A stretch of DNA of 22,170 bases from Fomitopsis serialis (GCF_022376445.1 NW_025955531.1:1-22170), one strand, 5' to 3'; positions 1 through 11,587 are shown, counted from the stretch's first letter. The notes: generated by a model not told the origin, from the sequence alone. Program-made: numbers and translations.

Positions 1-149
1 CGGAAAACGGGCATACGAAGCCAACGAAGGGCCTAACAAAAGGCTCAAACGGGCAGGTTCCCCCATTCATGCCGCTCTTTACCACGGGACTTGCATTGAT
101 CTTACGGAAGACTGACGGAGAATGATATCCATGTTGCAATTGCATAACA

Positions 150-432
150 CCGTTCGAAGACTGGACGGAATGTGTCGCCGTTAAGTCTGAGACGCAGTCT
201 GAGCCGCTTGTCAGATCAAAGGGAACATTCTGACACGGCGAGGACTAACCTATTGACAGTCTCCTGACGGGCCAACAGTGGCCACTAAGTGGCGACAGGC
301 ATGGCCATTTCGCACTGTGATCCGCAGAGCGACGTCATACTGCACGGCGTAGCAGTACCAAGGTGCAGCGAGGGTTTATTTTACGCGCGGACGCGCGTCC
401 CTACTGTCAAAGGGAGGTTGCGGGATGTCCTA
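150..432 (+). repeat. Diverged dispersed repeat, copy 1 (interrupted by the transposon)
   Basis: This stretch matches about 4430-4700 in the same orientation as a chain of short collinear blocks. The clearest are CGTTCGAAGACTGGA near 155 against CGTTCGGAACCTGGA near 4440, the block CGCAGAGC followed by TACTGCACGGCGTAGCA near 325-355 against 4558-4595, and CTGTCAA...TTGCGGGATGTCCTA near 404-432 against CTGTCAA...TTGCAGGAAGCCCCTA at 4641-4672. The match runs up to the TA that borders the transposon. No gene is visible in 1-432. The repeat family is not recognised. The alignment was made by eye and contains gaps. Confidence 0.5.
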
Positions 433-459
433 AGATAGGCCCAACGCATTCTCGACCAC
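433..459 (+). repeat. Left terminal inverted repeat of the transposon
   Basis: The 27-bp end starts immediately after TA at 431-432. It reads AGATAGGCCCAACGCATT, then CTCGACCAC. It matches the right end on the opposite strand at all but two positions, both C/T differences. Confidence 0.88.
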
Positions 460-678
460 TATCGGCGCCTGCAGAAACGTCACGTGCGGATGCGCAAACC
501 CCAACCCAGGAGCGGATAAGTTCAGACGCTGGGTTACTTAGGGGGCTACTAGGACACGACGACGGAGCGATGTTTGGCAGTCGCTGGTTGGGACAGAATA
601 ATACGGTTTATGTATTGTAGACACAATTAGAAGCCAAGAACAGCAACATACACAATGAGAATAGCCACCCAGAGCTCA

Positions 679-3210
679 TTACTCGCGTTCGACACCAGCC
701 TTCTCGAGCTCGTCAAGAATACTGTGCGGCAGAACACGATGGCCGTGATACTTCTTGTTCGCCCATGCTGCTTGCTTCCCCGACAATCCCCGGCGATATG
801 CATCCATAAATCGATGAGATCGGACGAAGAACCGTCGGATCGAGACAAGAGGCACGGCGTTCAGCGCAGCCACCGTGTTTCGTTCTAGGTCCGCTTCGAG
901 GGTCGATGGTGGGCACTTCCGGTACACACGCTTCGCAAATCCCCAACACTGTTCAATTGGGTTCAGCTCGCAGTGAAATTTCGGGAGGAATAGCACCCGA
1001 AATCCGCGCTGCTCGCAATGTCCTTCCAGAATCGACTCAACATCGCGGAAGTCGGGCTGGTTGTAGAGGATGCGGCGCATACAGCAGTCGACGGCGGGGG
1101 GCTTGCAGTGGAAGTTAGGGCATTGTGCACGTAAGCCTGTTGTTTGTATGCCACGCTCCTCAAGGATCCTCTCCATCCCCTTGAACACCCCTGGTCTCTC
1201 TGCACCCTCCTCGAAGTAGAGTGACTGCGGCCGGCCATCTGGATACCTTCCATCCCCCATGCGCACACGCTGCTTCAGCTTTTTTCCATTCGTGCCATAC
1301 ACTAGCCGGCCGTCATCTCCGCGGACATCGATGTCGACCCCAAACAGTGGCTTGCCCGGTGCAGTCGATTTCATCGACATACGGCGCGCTGACAACGAGT
1401 CATCTGGCCGCTTGAGGTGAGTCGGCGCATTATCGAAGATCAGAACATGCTGTTCGTCAGGGTGATGGCACTCCAGGATGTCCATCGCGAGCGTTGCATG
1501 CTCGAGGATCTCCTGGTTCGTGAAATACCCATCTCGGTCTTTACCAGCCTTGAACAGTTCGCGGGCTGATTCGGTCCCATCAGGGGATCGAAGCCAGCCA
1601 TGCTCAGCCGAGACGAAGTCGGCGACCATCAGGGAAGGACCCTCTCCCTTGGCACGAGGTACAGCCTTCTCCTTCTTCTTCACCCAGCGAATTTGACGGC
1701 GGTCATTTGCATAGAAGGTCGACTCGTCGTGATACCAGAATATGACTCGTTTTGGGGGACTCGAGCCATCCGGAAGGGCTACGTTTACAACAACGCCCCG
1801 GATGGGACTATCATCCGACAGTGTGATTCGGACATCACCACTCGGACGGAATGATCCATCGGGTAAGAGGGGACCTTGAGCCTCGATGCCATTGATCCAG
1901 TCTCGCGTGTACTGAAATGCTCCATCTGGCAGGACAGGGCCATGGACGAAGGAACCATTGATGATCGTTCGCACGTACGGATCCAAGGCAGCCAGCGCAG
2001 GGAGGAAGATCCCATCTCGATAGTCAACGATGTCTTCACGCTCGTGCCCATCCACATACTGTCCAGAAGGTGTTTTCGTCCATCGATAATCAAGCACATG
2101 CATCCAGGTCTGTGCAGTCGACAACCCAATAGGCTTCTTCAGCCCGTACTTCAGGAGGACCTCCGGGTCGGACATGAACTCGACGATGTCCATAGCACGT
2201 ACGAATTTCCCCACAGCCTGTAGATGCTGACTGATTGCCTCTCGGAGGTCAGGCTTCTCCAACAGTGAAGTCGTCCACTCTCCCATGGGGCTAAAAGGAA
2301 GTGCATGCCGATCCCCTAGGAAGTTGCGCGTCCAACCGCGCAGTTTCATTGCCCGGTGAGGCCCGAACTCCCATGCCACAGCAGTACGGAGGGAGGCTGC
2401 GATCCAACTGCCACGTACGTCTGAGTCTGATCGGGTATAGAACCCAAGCAGCATTTTCATCTGCTCTAGACGTGACTGCAGCTGATCGTCGCCCACGAAC
2501 CGCAGGAACCCAATGCCACTCTTCCGTCGTGGCCGCAGGAGAGCGCGAAGGTCTTGCAGGGCTATTGATGCTTCTTCGATGGAAGGCGGTGGCTCAAATA
2601 ATGGCCGCTTTTGCGGACGTGCCGGTGCGTCATGGACGGTACTCGGAATCGGCCCGGGTGCGATCGGTACTGCCTCCGACTCGGAGTCGGGCGCGCCTTC
2701 GAGCTCGTCTGATACCGAAGCCGCAGGCGGCCGCGGTCTCGCATTCTGAGCCACGGCACCTGTGGTATACGACACTTGGCTAAGATGTATAGGTACTAGT
2801 TCCTGCACATGCTACTCACCTGCAGGGAGCTCATTTGCCTTCTGCGACTCCGAGTCAAGGCTCACCGACTTTGAGGCCTCCGACTCATTGGCTGTTGTAC
2901 CCGGAACTTCCCAAGTAGGTTGTATTATCTCAGCAAAGGTATGTCTCATGTGCTCGTAGATTGCTGCTGTGTTTCTAGGAAGCTCGTCGGGAGCTGTCTC
3001 GGACTCCGGCTCCTGTACTGTTGGTTGCTGTGGTCGAGGTGAGCAGATTCTCGGAGCAATGTACCAAGGACATACATTTTCTTTGACTGCATCTGTAGAA
3101 AGCCGGGCTTTTTTCTCAGCTCGTTCTCCAAGGTTCTGTAGGGCAATGCGAGCTCGTTTGCTGCGAGGCGACATGGTGTTGTCGCAGCAGCGCTTCTGGT
3201 ACGACCTCAT
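679..3210 (-). CDS. DDE transposase, IS630-Tc1-mariner-like, large variant (two exons)
   Basis: Exons are 3210-2820 and 2759-679. The 60-bp intron 2819-2760 has borders GTGAGT and CCACAG and joins LPA to GAVAQ in frame, giving 823 aa (811 aa from a second ATG at 3174). A basic, nuclear-import-like stretch (PRSKRAR) lies near the N-terminus. Residues about 341-357 (IGLSTAQTWMHVLDYRW) followed by DGHERED look like the DNA-binding helix-turn-helix region. The catalytic residues I infer are D475 (WYHDES), D573 (IFDNAPTH) and E733 (HCELNPIEQCW). NAP-H and LNPIE are hallmarks of the Tc1-mariner superfamily. D and E are 159 residues apart, against about 34-41 in classical members, because a Cys-containing region is inserted. 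No stop or frameshift is seen. The product would cut and paste the 433-3501 element; domestication is unlikely because the ends are intact. Confidence 0.87.
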
Positions 3211-3249
3211 AGCACTGTATGCCAATTACGGATTATTGTAATATTGCAA

Positions 3250-3256
3250 TTTTATA
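3250..3256 (-). promoter_or_regulatory. TATA-like box of the transposase gene
   Basis: The minus strand reads TATAAAA here, 40 bp before the ATG at 3210 and 76 bp before the ATG at 3174, inside the transposon. Spacing and orientation suit a core promoter. The surrounding 3230-3400 is AT-rich compared with flanking DNA. This is motif evidence only. Confidence 0.4.
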
Positions 3257-3474
3257 GTAAGCAGTTCACATGCAATTGTCGGAAGGAACAGATGACAACA
3301 CTTCAACTACGGATGCAGACACGATAAACGAGCCATCAACCAATTCTAAGACTGATTTCTGGGTGCTTGACTGTGTCTGAATAGTTCGATCTTCGTTCTA
3401 TATTTCTGTGACTTATTTTCTCGCTTCGCTCGCAGCGAAAGTAGTGTACAGGCGCCGAAAACGGTGCATGTGAT

Positions 3475-3501
3475 GTAGTCGAAAATGCGTTGGGCCTATC
3501 T
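3475..3501 (-). repeat. Right terminal inverted repeat of the transposon
   Basis: Read on the minus strand from 3501, this is AGATAGGCCCAACGCATT, then TTCGACTAC, matching the left end at 25 of 27 positions. TA follows on the plus strand at 3502-3503. Further in, 3424-3439 contains a short hairpin (TTCGCT-CGC-AGCGAA) that has no counterpart seen at the left end. Confidence 0.88.
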
Positions 3502-3820
3502 TACACGCAGTATGGAACACTTACCACACTTCCGGGCGTCGAGGGCTATTTTGCCTCGTACTTCAGCCGCACGCGACGGGAAGAACAGGGCACTGGGGTA
3601 CGAGTCAACATGTGGCAGGTATGAGGACGACGGGCAGGCGCACTGTTCGGCTGTTGTGCCACGACAAACCTTCCACTATGTAGCGGAGTATCAGCCTGAG
3701 TGTCCAGAGATAGCGAACGAACTATTTCACAGGTTCTGCACGAAGCTGAACTACGCCAGCTCGACTCCGTTCGCGGTCAATTGCTGCGGTAGTGTTGCTG
3801 GCTCCGTTAGCTATACATAT

Positions 3821-4211
3821 CAATGAAGCAGACAAGCGCAGAGAACGCACCACGTCATGTACAGCGTTCAATACTACGCGCGCACGCTCATGGCGCAATG
3901 GCTTCATTGAGTACGCCGCCGCCGAACGTCTGGAGGTCGCCAGTGGCGATCGAAGGATAAGCCCGTACGCCCAAGATCGCGCGGCAGTCACTGAGACGGC
4001 GACGAGAGAAAAATGGTATTGAATCTGTGATATACGTGGGCCTAATTTCACAGTGAGAACAAGACGGAGAATCTATCAGGGTTGAGTACAGATGGCGGGA
4101 TGGAAGGGAGGCGGGCGAAGGATGTGGGTGCACGACGGCAGCGTGCGTAGTAATGCGGGTGCTCGCCACGGACAACGAAGGACCGGACAAGGGCTGGCTC
4201 GCCGTCGGACA
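3821..4211 (-). repeat. Diverged dispersed repeat B, minus-strand copy
   Basis: Read on the minus strand from 4211 downward, this aligns with 7815-8195 on the plus strand over nearly equal length. Shared blocks in order include GTCCGACGGC-AGCCAGCCC, CATCCACATCC / CACCCACATCC, CGCCATCTGTACTCA, CTCACTGTGAAA-TAGG, ATCCTTCGATCG, GAGCGTGCGCGCG and GTGGTGCGT. No long conserved frame is shared, so this is not an obvious gene fragment, and the element family is unknown. The neighbouring stretches 3504-3820 and 4212-4430 show no supported gene. Confidence 0.7.
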
Positions 4212-4429
4212 ACTACCGGAGGAGCGAAGCAATCATACGCATCAAGGGGAAGCGGTGCATCAAAAGCAGAAGTGAACGCACTTGCGATTTCGACATACTT
4301 GTGAAGACTGAAGAACGTGCATGGTGGAAGAAGCACAGTCGACTTGCCAGAAGCCCCCCAACGAATTGGTGTGGGAACGGTGAGTAGACATGGTCGACGC
4401 TGCGCATCTCACTTGTCTTAAACTCTACA

Positions 4430-4700
4430 CACTGGCCACGTTCGGAACCTGGAGCCAAATGACAGAGCTGGCATTAGCTGAAAACCGAAGCGAACAGTCC
4501 AAGGCGGTGAGACTTACCTGTCAACGACTCCCTGAACGCTGCGTTACTGTACTGTCGCAGAGCATAGTCGTATGTATGTACTGCACGGCGCAGCAACATC
4601 GAATTTTTGCATGCGAGTCGCCGCGAGGGCTCTGCAGGTTCTGTCAATCGCCACTGTTGCAGGAAGCCCCTACGTCTCTCGGAAAACGGATGACATTATC
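4430..4700 (+). repeat. Diverged dispersed repeat, copy 2 (uninterrupted, possible paralogous empty site)
   Basis: This region pairs with 150-432 in the same orientation. At the point corresponding to the transposon insertion it reads GGAAGCCCCTACGTCTCTC, with a single TA at 4671-4672. The sequence after that TA resembles, weakly, the sequence to the right of the transposon after 3503 (GGAA-AC block). No gene is supported here. It lies just downstream of SDHAF2. Confidence 0.5.
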
Positions 4701-4765
4701 GTCGCTACTATGTAACTCCTTGCTTTCCTGAGCATGTTGTGGGTGCAACGAGTAGTCGACTCAAG

Positions 4766-5300
4766 TTACAAATTTGGCATGCGCCTGACGACCTTGCCCT
4801 CATTACGGACGTGGATGCGCAGCTTCTCCAGTAAAGTCGAGTCCGCCCACCGCTCCGGCGGAGTCTTCTTTCCCGCAGCCCAGTAGTAGATGTCCCAGTC
4901 AGGCTCGTCCATCAGCTGTGGAGACACAGCCGGCACCCCAGTCAGCCAGACGGGTATCGGGGGCACAAGTCAGGGGACACACCTTGTCAAATTCGCGCAG
5001 TTCCGCCTCATCCATACTGCCCAGCTGTTCCTTTGCAAATGTGCTCAGCACCAGGTCGCTCTCCAGCGTGCCTCGTTTGCGCGCCTGGTACACCAACCGC
5101 GCACGCATCGTGTCGACCGACTCGCCCTGGCGCGGGAGGGGTTCTGGCGGCGGTGCATTGGCGGGCGATGTTGTCTGTGCGACGTGTTCAGGTGTGTTCG
5201 GTAGCAGCCATGGATCGGCTGAACGCGCTGCCGTCGTGGAGATCAGACGGTTGAACAACGTTCGACGACAATGAGAGAGGATGGGCAGCAAGTTCGCCAT
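4766..5300 (-). CDS. SDHAF2: Succinate dehydrogenase assembly factor 2, mitochondrial (two exons)
   Basis: Family members (yeast Sdh5/Emi5, human SDHAF2) promote covalent attachment of FAD to the flavoprotein subunit of complex II in the mitochondrial matrix. Exons are 5300-4983 and 4915-4766. The 67-bp intron 4982-4916 starts GTGTGT, ends CTCCACAG, and joins REFDK to LMDEPDWD. The 155-aa product is close to the family's usual length. The N-terminus ([19 protein letters not shown], then STTAARS) is basic and hydroxylated, like a mitochondrial presequence. Family signatures are [18 protein letters not shown] (about residues 68-85) and [13 protein letters not shown] near the C-terminus. The start is the ATG at 5300; the frame extends upstream without another ATG. 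A broken relative of the 5' half lies at 11149-11335. Confidence 0.93.
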
Positions 5301-5965
5301 GACGGTGGAGGCTGAGCGGAGGATGGTAGGCGCCCGTGGTGCCCGCAGCGTCGGTGCGCAGGCCGAAGCCGGGGCTCGCTGCTGCCCAGCTTCCAATTCA
5401 GTGAGGTCGATTCAGGTCGAGTTGTAGCATCGCGCAACTGAGAACAGTCTCGCGTCATGATACAGGCCACCTAACCACGTTTATTGTGACTGAATGAAAG
5501 ATCTATCCGAGGTGACTCGCTTGATTTTGAGTACCGGTTCGCGCACAGATGCGAGGCTCTCTGCCTTCGAATCGGATGATCGGGGCAATGGCGAAGTTGT
5601 AGAACAATGCATACGGGTACGCTGCACGCTGCAGCCCAGCGGGCACAGCGGGCCAGCCAGTCGTAGGAGGAGCGGAGTCTAGAACACGCCGACAGAGCAA
5701 GAAGGGAATTCATAGTCCGCTGCGCACTCCGCCCATGCGCGGTGGCGCGCTGACCATCATCCGACGGTCGTTATCACCCACTTCCACTCTCAAATTTCGC
5801 ATTTTCCGGCGTTGCAGTCGTCGTCGCGCACATTCTCGCCGCGAGGTCGCTTGTGCGTCCTCACAAGACCCCGTTCGCAAAGCCGCCCAAAACGCTCTCG
5901 TTCACGACCAGGAACGCCCACGCTCACGACCGATTCCACGACCATCTCTCTGACTTTGTCAAGCC
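5301..5965. promoter_or_regulatory. Shared divergent promoter region between SDHAF2 and PP1
   Basis: These 665 bp separate two genes transcribed away from each other and contain no convincing coding sequence. The stretch 5790-5960 is pyrimidine-rich on the plus strand, as fungal 5' leaders often are. No TATA box or known operator stands out. The role is inferred from gene arrangement only. Confidence 0.5.
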
Positions 5966-7334
<1,369 letters not shown>

Positions 7335-7814
7335 GGGACACCCTGTCAGTACATCCTTCTCTCCTTGGTCGGGCTCGTCACATACGCTCTTTCCGTTTAC
7401 CGTCTCTCATTGGTCATTTTCGGTTTTGGTGGCTGGTCGTGCGTGGGCAGAGGTGTGGATGGATGCGGCGGAAGGATGGGAGATTGGAGAACACACCGCG
7501 GACGGTCTACGCTGGACGCCGTGCTGTGTGGAGCGGCGATGTGTCGTGCTTGGCCTGGCTGGCCAGCAACGGGAGCGGCGTGTGTGGCGGCAAAAACAAA
7601 CGGGAGGACCCACACGCATGCCCATGGACTCAACTGCATAGCACCGTTTTATACGCTATCGCACCCCCTATTCTGCACGATTATCCTGTGTACGATCCTG
7701 ACTCTCCGCCTGTGTCTGCGTCTGTACTACTCCATTCTACCTATCTATTGGCTCAACCCGGACATTGTTGCAGTATCCTGATAGAATCTCATTTCTCCCT
7801 CGTCAGGTGCAGGT
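7335..7814. other. Gene-free stretch downstream of PP1
   Basis: This region probably contains the PP1 3' UTR. Frames run through parts of it (for instance the shifted PP1 frame continues to about 7641), but they show no protein-like pattern. No RNA gene or hairpin terminator is recognised. Confidence 0.4.
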
Positions 7815-8195
7815 CGTCCGACGGCTAGCCAGCCCGTGTCCACCCCTCCGCTGTCCGCCCGAGCACTTCAACACCCGCAATGCCACCTGCGTCGCCGTCG
7901 TTCATCCACATCCCTTCTCCACCTCCCTCCCCGTTCGTTCCGCCATCTGTACTCAGTCCTGCTAGCCCTCCGTCTTGCTCTCACTGTGAAAATAGGCAAC
8001 GTATATTACAGTTTAAATAACAGTTATTCTCTCGCAGCCGCGCGTGAGTGAGGGCACGACTTGGGGCTGATCCTTCGATCGTCACTGGCGGCCATCGGCG
8101 GCGTGTTCTGAGTCGACGCAGGACGAGCGTGCGCGCGAAGGCGCTGGACGGGGTTTCCAAGCCGTGGTGCGTGCACTGTGCTTGTCTACCTCATG
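7815..8195 (+). repeat. Diverged dispersed repeat B, plus-strand copy
   Basis: This copy aligns with the minus strand of 3821-4211; the two are about 3.6 kb apart in inverted orientation and bracket the repeat copy 2, SDHAF2 and PP1. Homology begins at GTCCGACGGC (7816) and is still clear at GTGGTGCGT...GCTTGTCT (8164-8187). It may continue weakly beyond 8200. No target duplication or terminal repeat was recognised at its ends. Confidence 0.7.
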
Positions 8196-9604
8196 CTCAT
8201 TCGTACTGGTGGAGGCGGCTGCGCTGGCCTAGACCAATCAGCAGGGGAAGGAGTTGAGCTTGCATCGCGGATAGGTCAGTGCCCGTTCTCTGGCACATCG
8301 TCAGTCCCTGACGGTCCTGTGTACAGCGGGTGTTCCGTCATGCCCGGTGTCGCGCTGTAGCCTGAGAGTGCGTGGGCCATTCCTCTTGTGGGGACTTCTC
8401 GTCGTGCACCTCCGCCTGCTACCTGGGACCCATAGCCCGCTGAGTCCGCTTTGATTCGCTGTCCTTCCCTGTCTCTTTCTCTCGCGTCTTGAGTACAAGA
8501 CGTGACGACCAATGCCCGTTCGCTCTCAAGGCGTCCCGGACGAGCCCGTGAGGTCAATTGGATGAGCTGATGGTGAACAAGTGATGGTAAGCGCCCCATA
8601 GTGTGTTCGTGAATGTCAATCAGTCAACTACCTTGACGTTGGGGACCCGAGTCGACCGCGGACGTCCCCTCGGTGCACGGTCCGCTCATGCTTGTAATCG
8701 CAATCCACGATTATACATGGCCGCCGAACGACGATCTGCAAAATGGAGCCAATGCAACTAGTTCACAGTAAGACGTCTCGCGAGTGAGTTTCGATCACCA
8801 GACGTCTCATTCATATCGCTCAACAAGCCGCGCCCTGGCTGCCCGTTCGTTCTTACGAGTGGTCGACGGTCCCTGAGCCGTCGTCTGAGCGTTGATAAGC
8901 CCCGTCGGTACGTTCTATGATCGTCTTTACTGGGATTGATGTCTTATGTGTTGCCAGTGACAGTCAGGGCGCCGGAGTATACCAGGATACCTCTGCGTCT
9001 GGACCTGGCGCTATCATAGCTGTTATGCGGTCGTCCGGTGATGAACTACTTTACGACTGACGCCGTCTTGGGGAATATGCAATCCGACTGTCGCGGCACG
9101 AATCCATCGGGCAAACGCCGTCGACGTCACTGCGCTCGTCGTCGACACCCTTGTCCAGTGCCCTGCGGCCGTGTCGTACGCTCCATTCACACCGGGTTTT
9201 GGGAACTCACGCGCGTTGTTAGTCAGTCGTTGCAGGATTGACCACTCACGGGAAGTCGGGTCGTAACAGTCATGTCACAGGCTGTTGACCCGTCCACCGC
9301 GCGACGCCCCTTACTTGCCGCGTTACATCCACTAATTACTGTTAGGAGCCCTTTCAACGGCTTCGCTAGCAGCAACGTCGTGCACGACGTCCGAAAGGGT
9401 TGTCGTTATGGTTTTGTTCCCATTACGTGCACCCGGGTTCTGCTTACCCATGTGCGTTTCAGGCTGCTCCATCCGATTACCATAGACATGATCACATTCG
9501 TCGTATACTTATCCGAGGCGGTCAATGTCATGAGAAATAATAGAATGTGTGCGGCATATGTAATGTTGTACTGACTATCTGTGCTATTCTACTTCCACGC
9601 ACAG
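8196..9604. other. Long stretch without a supported gene
   Basis: Open frames here are short and lack family signatures, intron-exon logic or biased composition. Two AGACGTCT palindromes lie close together near 8771 and 8801. No tRNA, rRNA or CRISPR pattern was seen. It may be degenerate repeat DNA, since copy B of the dispersed repeat adjoins it. Confidence 0.4.
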
Positions 9605-10861
9605 TCAATCCATCGTCAGATCTATGACATCGCCATGGTAGGGCTCAGCATGAATTGGCGAGAGTGACTTCATCCTCTTGTTTGGACCTTCACCTTCCTC
9701 ACGCATGCGTGTCCGTTTCTTCTCAGCAAGCTTAGCTTGGATGTCGGACAGTTCCATCTGTCTTATCTGTAGGATTTCTTGGGCCTCCTTGGCTTGAGCC
9801 TATATACAATGACTCATGTCAGCTTAACCTATACTCAGAAAAAGTTAAAACTGTAATCTTTGTGCTTACCTCCTTTTCCTTCATGTGAGCCAACAAATCA
9901 GCCTCACTTTCCCCATGTTCTGGGTGTGGAATGATTCCAATGGCCTGTAGATAGGCTTTCAGGCAGTCAATGTCCTAAAGTCATGCTCATGCAAAAGATA
10001 TGCTCACTATGTGGCTTATACATGAATCTATAGATCCACCAAGGACACTCTTCATCATCCTTCCAAGTCACATGGTCATCAATGCTAGTAGGGTCTTCAC
10101 TCCATTCAACACTACATACAGTTCAAAGACTACACACAACATCTAAAAGTGGCCCAACTCACCTGGTTGTGTGCATCCGACCTTTTTGTGCATCTTCAGG
10201 AATGGAGACCTGTTCCTCAAAGTGAGGAGTAGCCACAGCATGTCCAGATATCATTTTCTGTTTCTTTGAACCTCTACCCTTCACTCTCAGGATATGGAAT
10301 TCAATAGTGCCCAAGTCCATCAGGTCAATGTCATTGGCATCATCTGTAACACAAGACTGAATGTCAAATCACATATGATTGGGTAAATCAAGTACCTCTT
10401 TCTTTCACAAGTTGGAAGGTGAGTCTCTTGACATTGAACATGTCTGACTTTACAGTTCCACCATGGGGTAATGTGATTGTGTAGAGTTCAGGTTGCAGAG
10501 GCTTCCCATCTACATAAACAAGGATGCCTAGTTTTTTGCCAGTCTCATTGGAGATCTCAAAGTCAAACTCTATATGCAAAAGCATTAATGTATGAGTATT
10601 TAGCACTAGCACGTTCACAGCAAAGCTACCGCATTACTTACCTTGGCCAGTTTGGCTCGGTACAACACAAGAAGTGACTTAGATAGCCGGAGACTCGGAG
10701 TGGCGGGAGCCTGAGCCTCTCTTGGCCCGGGAACCTCTCTTGCCAGTGGATCCATCCTCCCTCTGGATGATTCTCTGGTACCGAATATGTTGAAATTCTT
10801 GCAACGGCACACCCTCAGATACGATCTTAATTTCCAGAGGTTGCTCCTTGGACATCAACAT
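9605..10861 (-). CDS. DUF7918-type protein with C-terminal SUMO-interacting-like motif (seven exons, AT-richer)
   Basis: Exons are 10861-10735, 10677-10642, 10569-10396, 10343-10163, 10111-10008, 9955-9870 and 9799-9605, all in phase, giving 300 aa. It resembles the two plus-strand paralogs: an N-terminal beta-rich part (EGVPLQEF, VTSCVVPSQTGQEFDF, VDGKPL), then LGTIEFHILR, WWIYRFMYKP and YLQAIGIIP, which matches ILQAHGII of its paralog. Next come a likely coiled coil (about residues 236-275) and the ending GDVIDLTMD. Function is unknown. The first intron (10734-10678) starts GTTCCC, a poor donor, but without it the frame meets TAA at 10683-10681, so this is the weakest part of the model. Sampled lines are about 40-43% GC against about 70% in GT32. 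The last-but-two acceptor (AAAG at 9956) is also unusual. Confidence 0.75.
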
Positions 10862-11148
10862 AATCCGAGTGGTGCCTGAGCGACTGAGAGCGTAGTTGTG
10901 TTGTTTTTCGGGCTATTCGAGATCGACAATTTTCAGAACGTTACTACAGCTGAATGTCGCGAATCGACTCACAAGCGTGCAGATATCCGTCCGATCGAGG
11001 CGCGGAGTGGCGAGGAAGGTGAGAGTTCGGGTCAAAGGACTTCGCCACTCAATCATTCGATATGGCCCAACTTAAGCACTTGGTACTCGACGTCGTCGAC
11101 GCCCAATGCCATTGCCCAACGGCGTCGAACGTACGTTCCATACCCACC
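10862..11148. other. Region between DUF7918-type gene and SDHAF2 fragment
   Basis: This probably includes the promoter of the minus-strand gene at 9605-10861. Base composition rises sharply here from the AT-richer gene. No other feature is recognised. Confidence 0.35.
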
Positions 11149-11335
11149 TGCGCAACAAATCTGCTACCGATCCCTCCTCGCTGCCATCGAGATATGTTTA
11201 ATTGTCTAGTTTCTGCGGCGACGCGTTCAGCTGATCCATGGTGGTTTCCCGCCAACACACCTGAATACGCCGCCCCCGCCGGAGTAGGCGGAATCTATGC
11301 GTGCGTAGCTGGCGTGAGCTAGAGAAGGCACTTGT
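11149..11335 (+). pseudogene. Broken copy of the SDHAF2 5' coding region
   Basis: The plus-strand frame reads NLLPI-PRCHRDMFNCL, then SAATRSADPWWFPANTPEYA. This matches the N-terminus of the SDHAF2 gene at 4766-5300 ([33 protein letters not shown]) residue for residue across about 40 positions. The start codon is lost (ACA at the corresponding place). After a deletion of roughly 50 bp, similarity resumes at ATGCGTGCG near 11297 (MRA of [17 protein letters not shown]), followed at once by a TAG stop and further breaks. Similarity fades near 11335; the second exon is not seen. Because the intron region is absent, it cannot be told whether this arose from DNA duplication or from an RNA copy. Confidence 0.8.
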
Positions 11336-11587
11336 GAACCCCAGCTCGGGATCCCAACGCTCGTCTGGCTGACCAGATAACGGACAAATCGGACTGCTAG
11401 GTGGCGGGCAAGAGGCCCCATCGGATGTTTGTTCTTGAGCGTACATGGGTTCAGATTTGTGCTTGCCTCTACCCGAGCACTGCACAATCCGCGAGAGCAC
11501 AGAGTTACCAGCGACCTACAGTAATGCCAACGGTGGCATATAAGTTACACCCGAGCATAGTCCCTCTATCCAGCGAATTAGTACGTT

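Larger units (their letters stand above)
433..3501 (-). mobile_element. Complete TIR DNA transposon (IS630-Tc1-mariner-like) with TA target duplication
   Basis: The element is 3069 bp. Its ends are inverted copies of each other, 25 of 27 positions identical, both beginning AGATAGGCCCAACGCATT. Each end is bordered directly by TA (431-432 and 3502-3503), the target duplication expected for the IS630-Tc1-mariner superfamily. Inside the ends, a second shared inverted block CGGCGCCTG occurs at 463-471 and 3449-3457, offset by a roughly 13-bp indel. The only gene inside is the minus-strand transposase. Intact ends, TA duplication and an open transposase frame suggest a recent, possibly mobile copy. 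Between the left end and the gene, 472-678 holds no supported gene. Confidence 0.88.

Noticed and set aside
363..620. 85-residue frame at the left end of the transposon
   Set aside because: It crosses the TIR boundary at 432/433, has no recognisable domain and cannot be an ancestral gene.
9272..9574. 100-residue plus-strand frame between the repeat and the DUF7918-type gene
   Set aside because: No domain, no intron support and no paralog in the window; length is within chance expectation.
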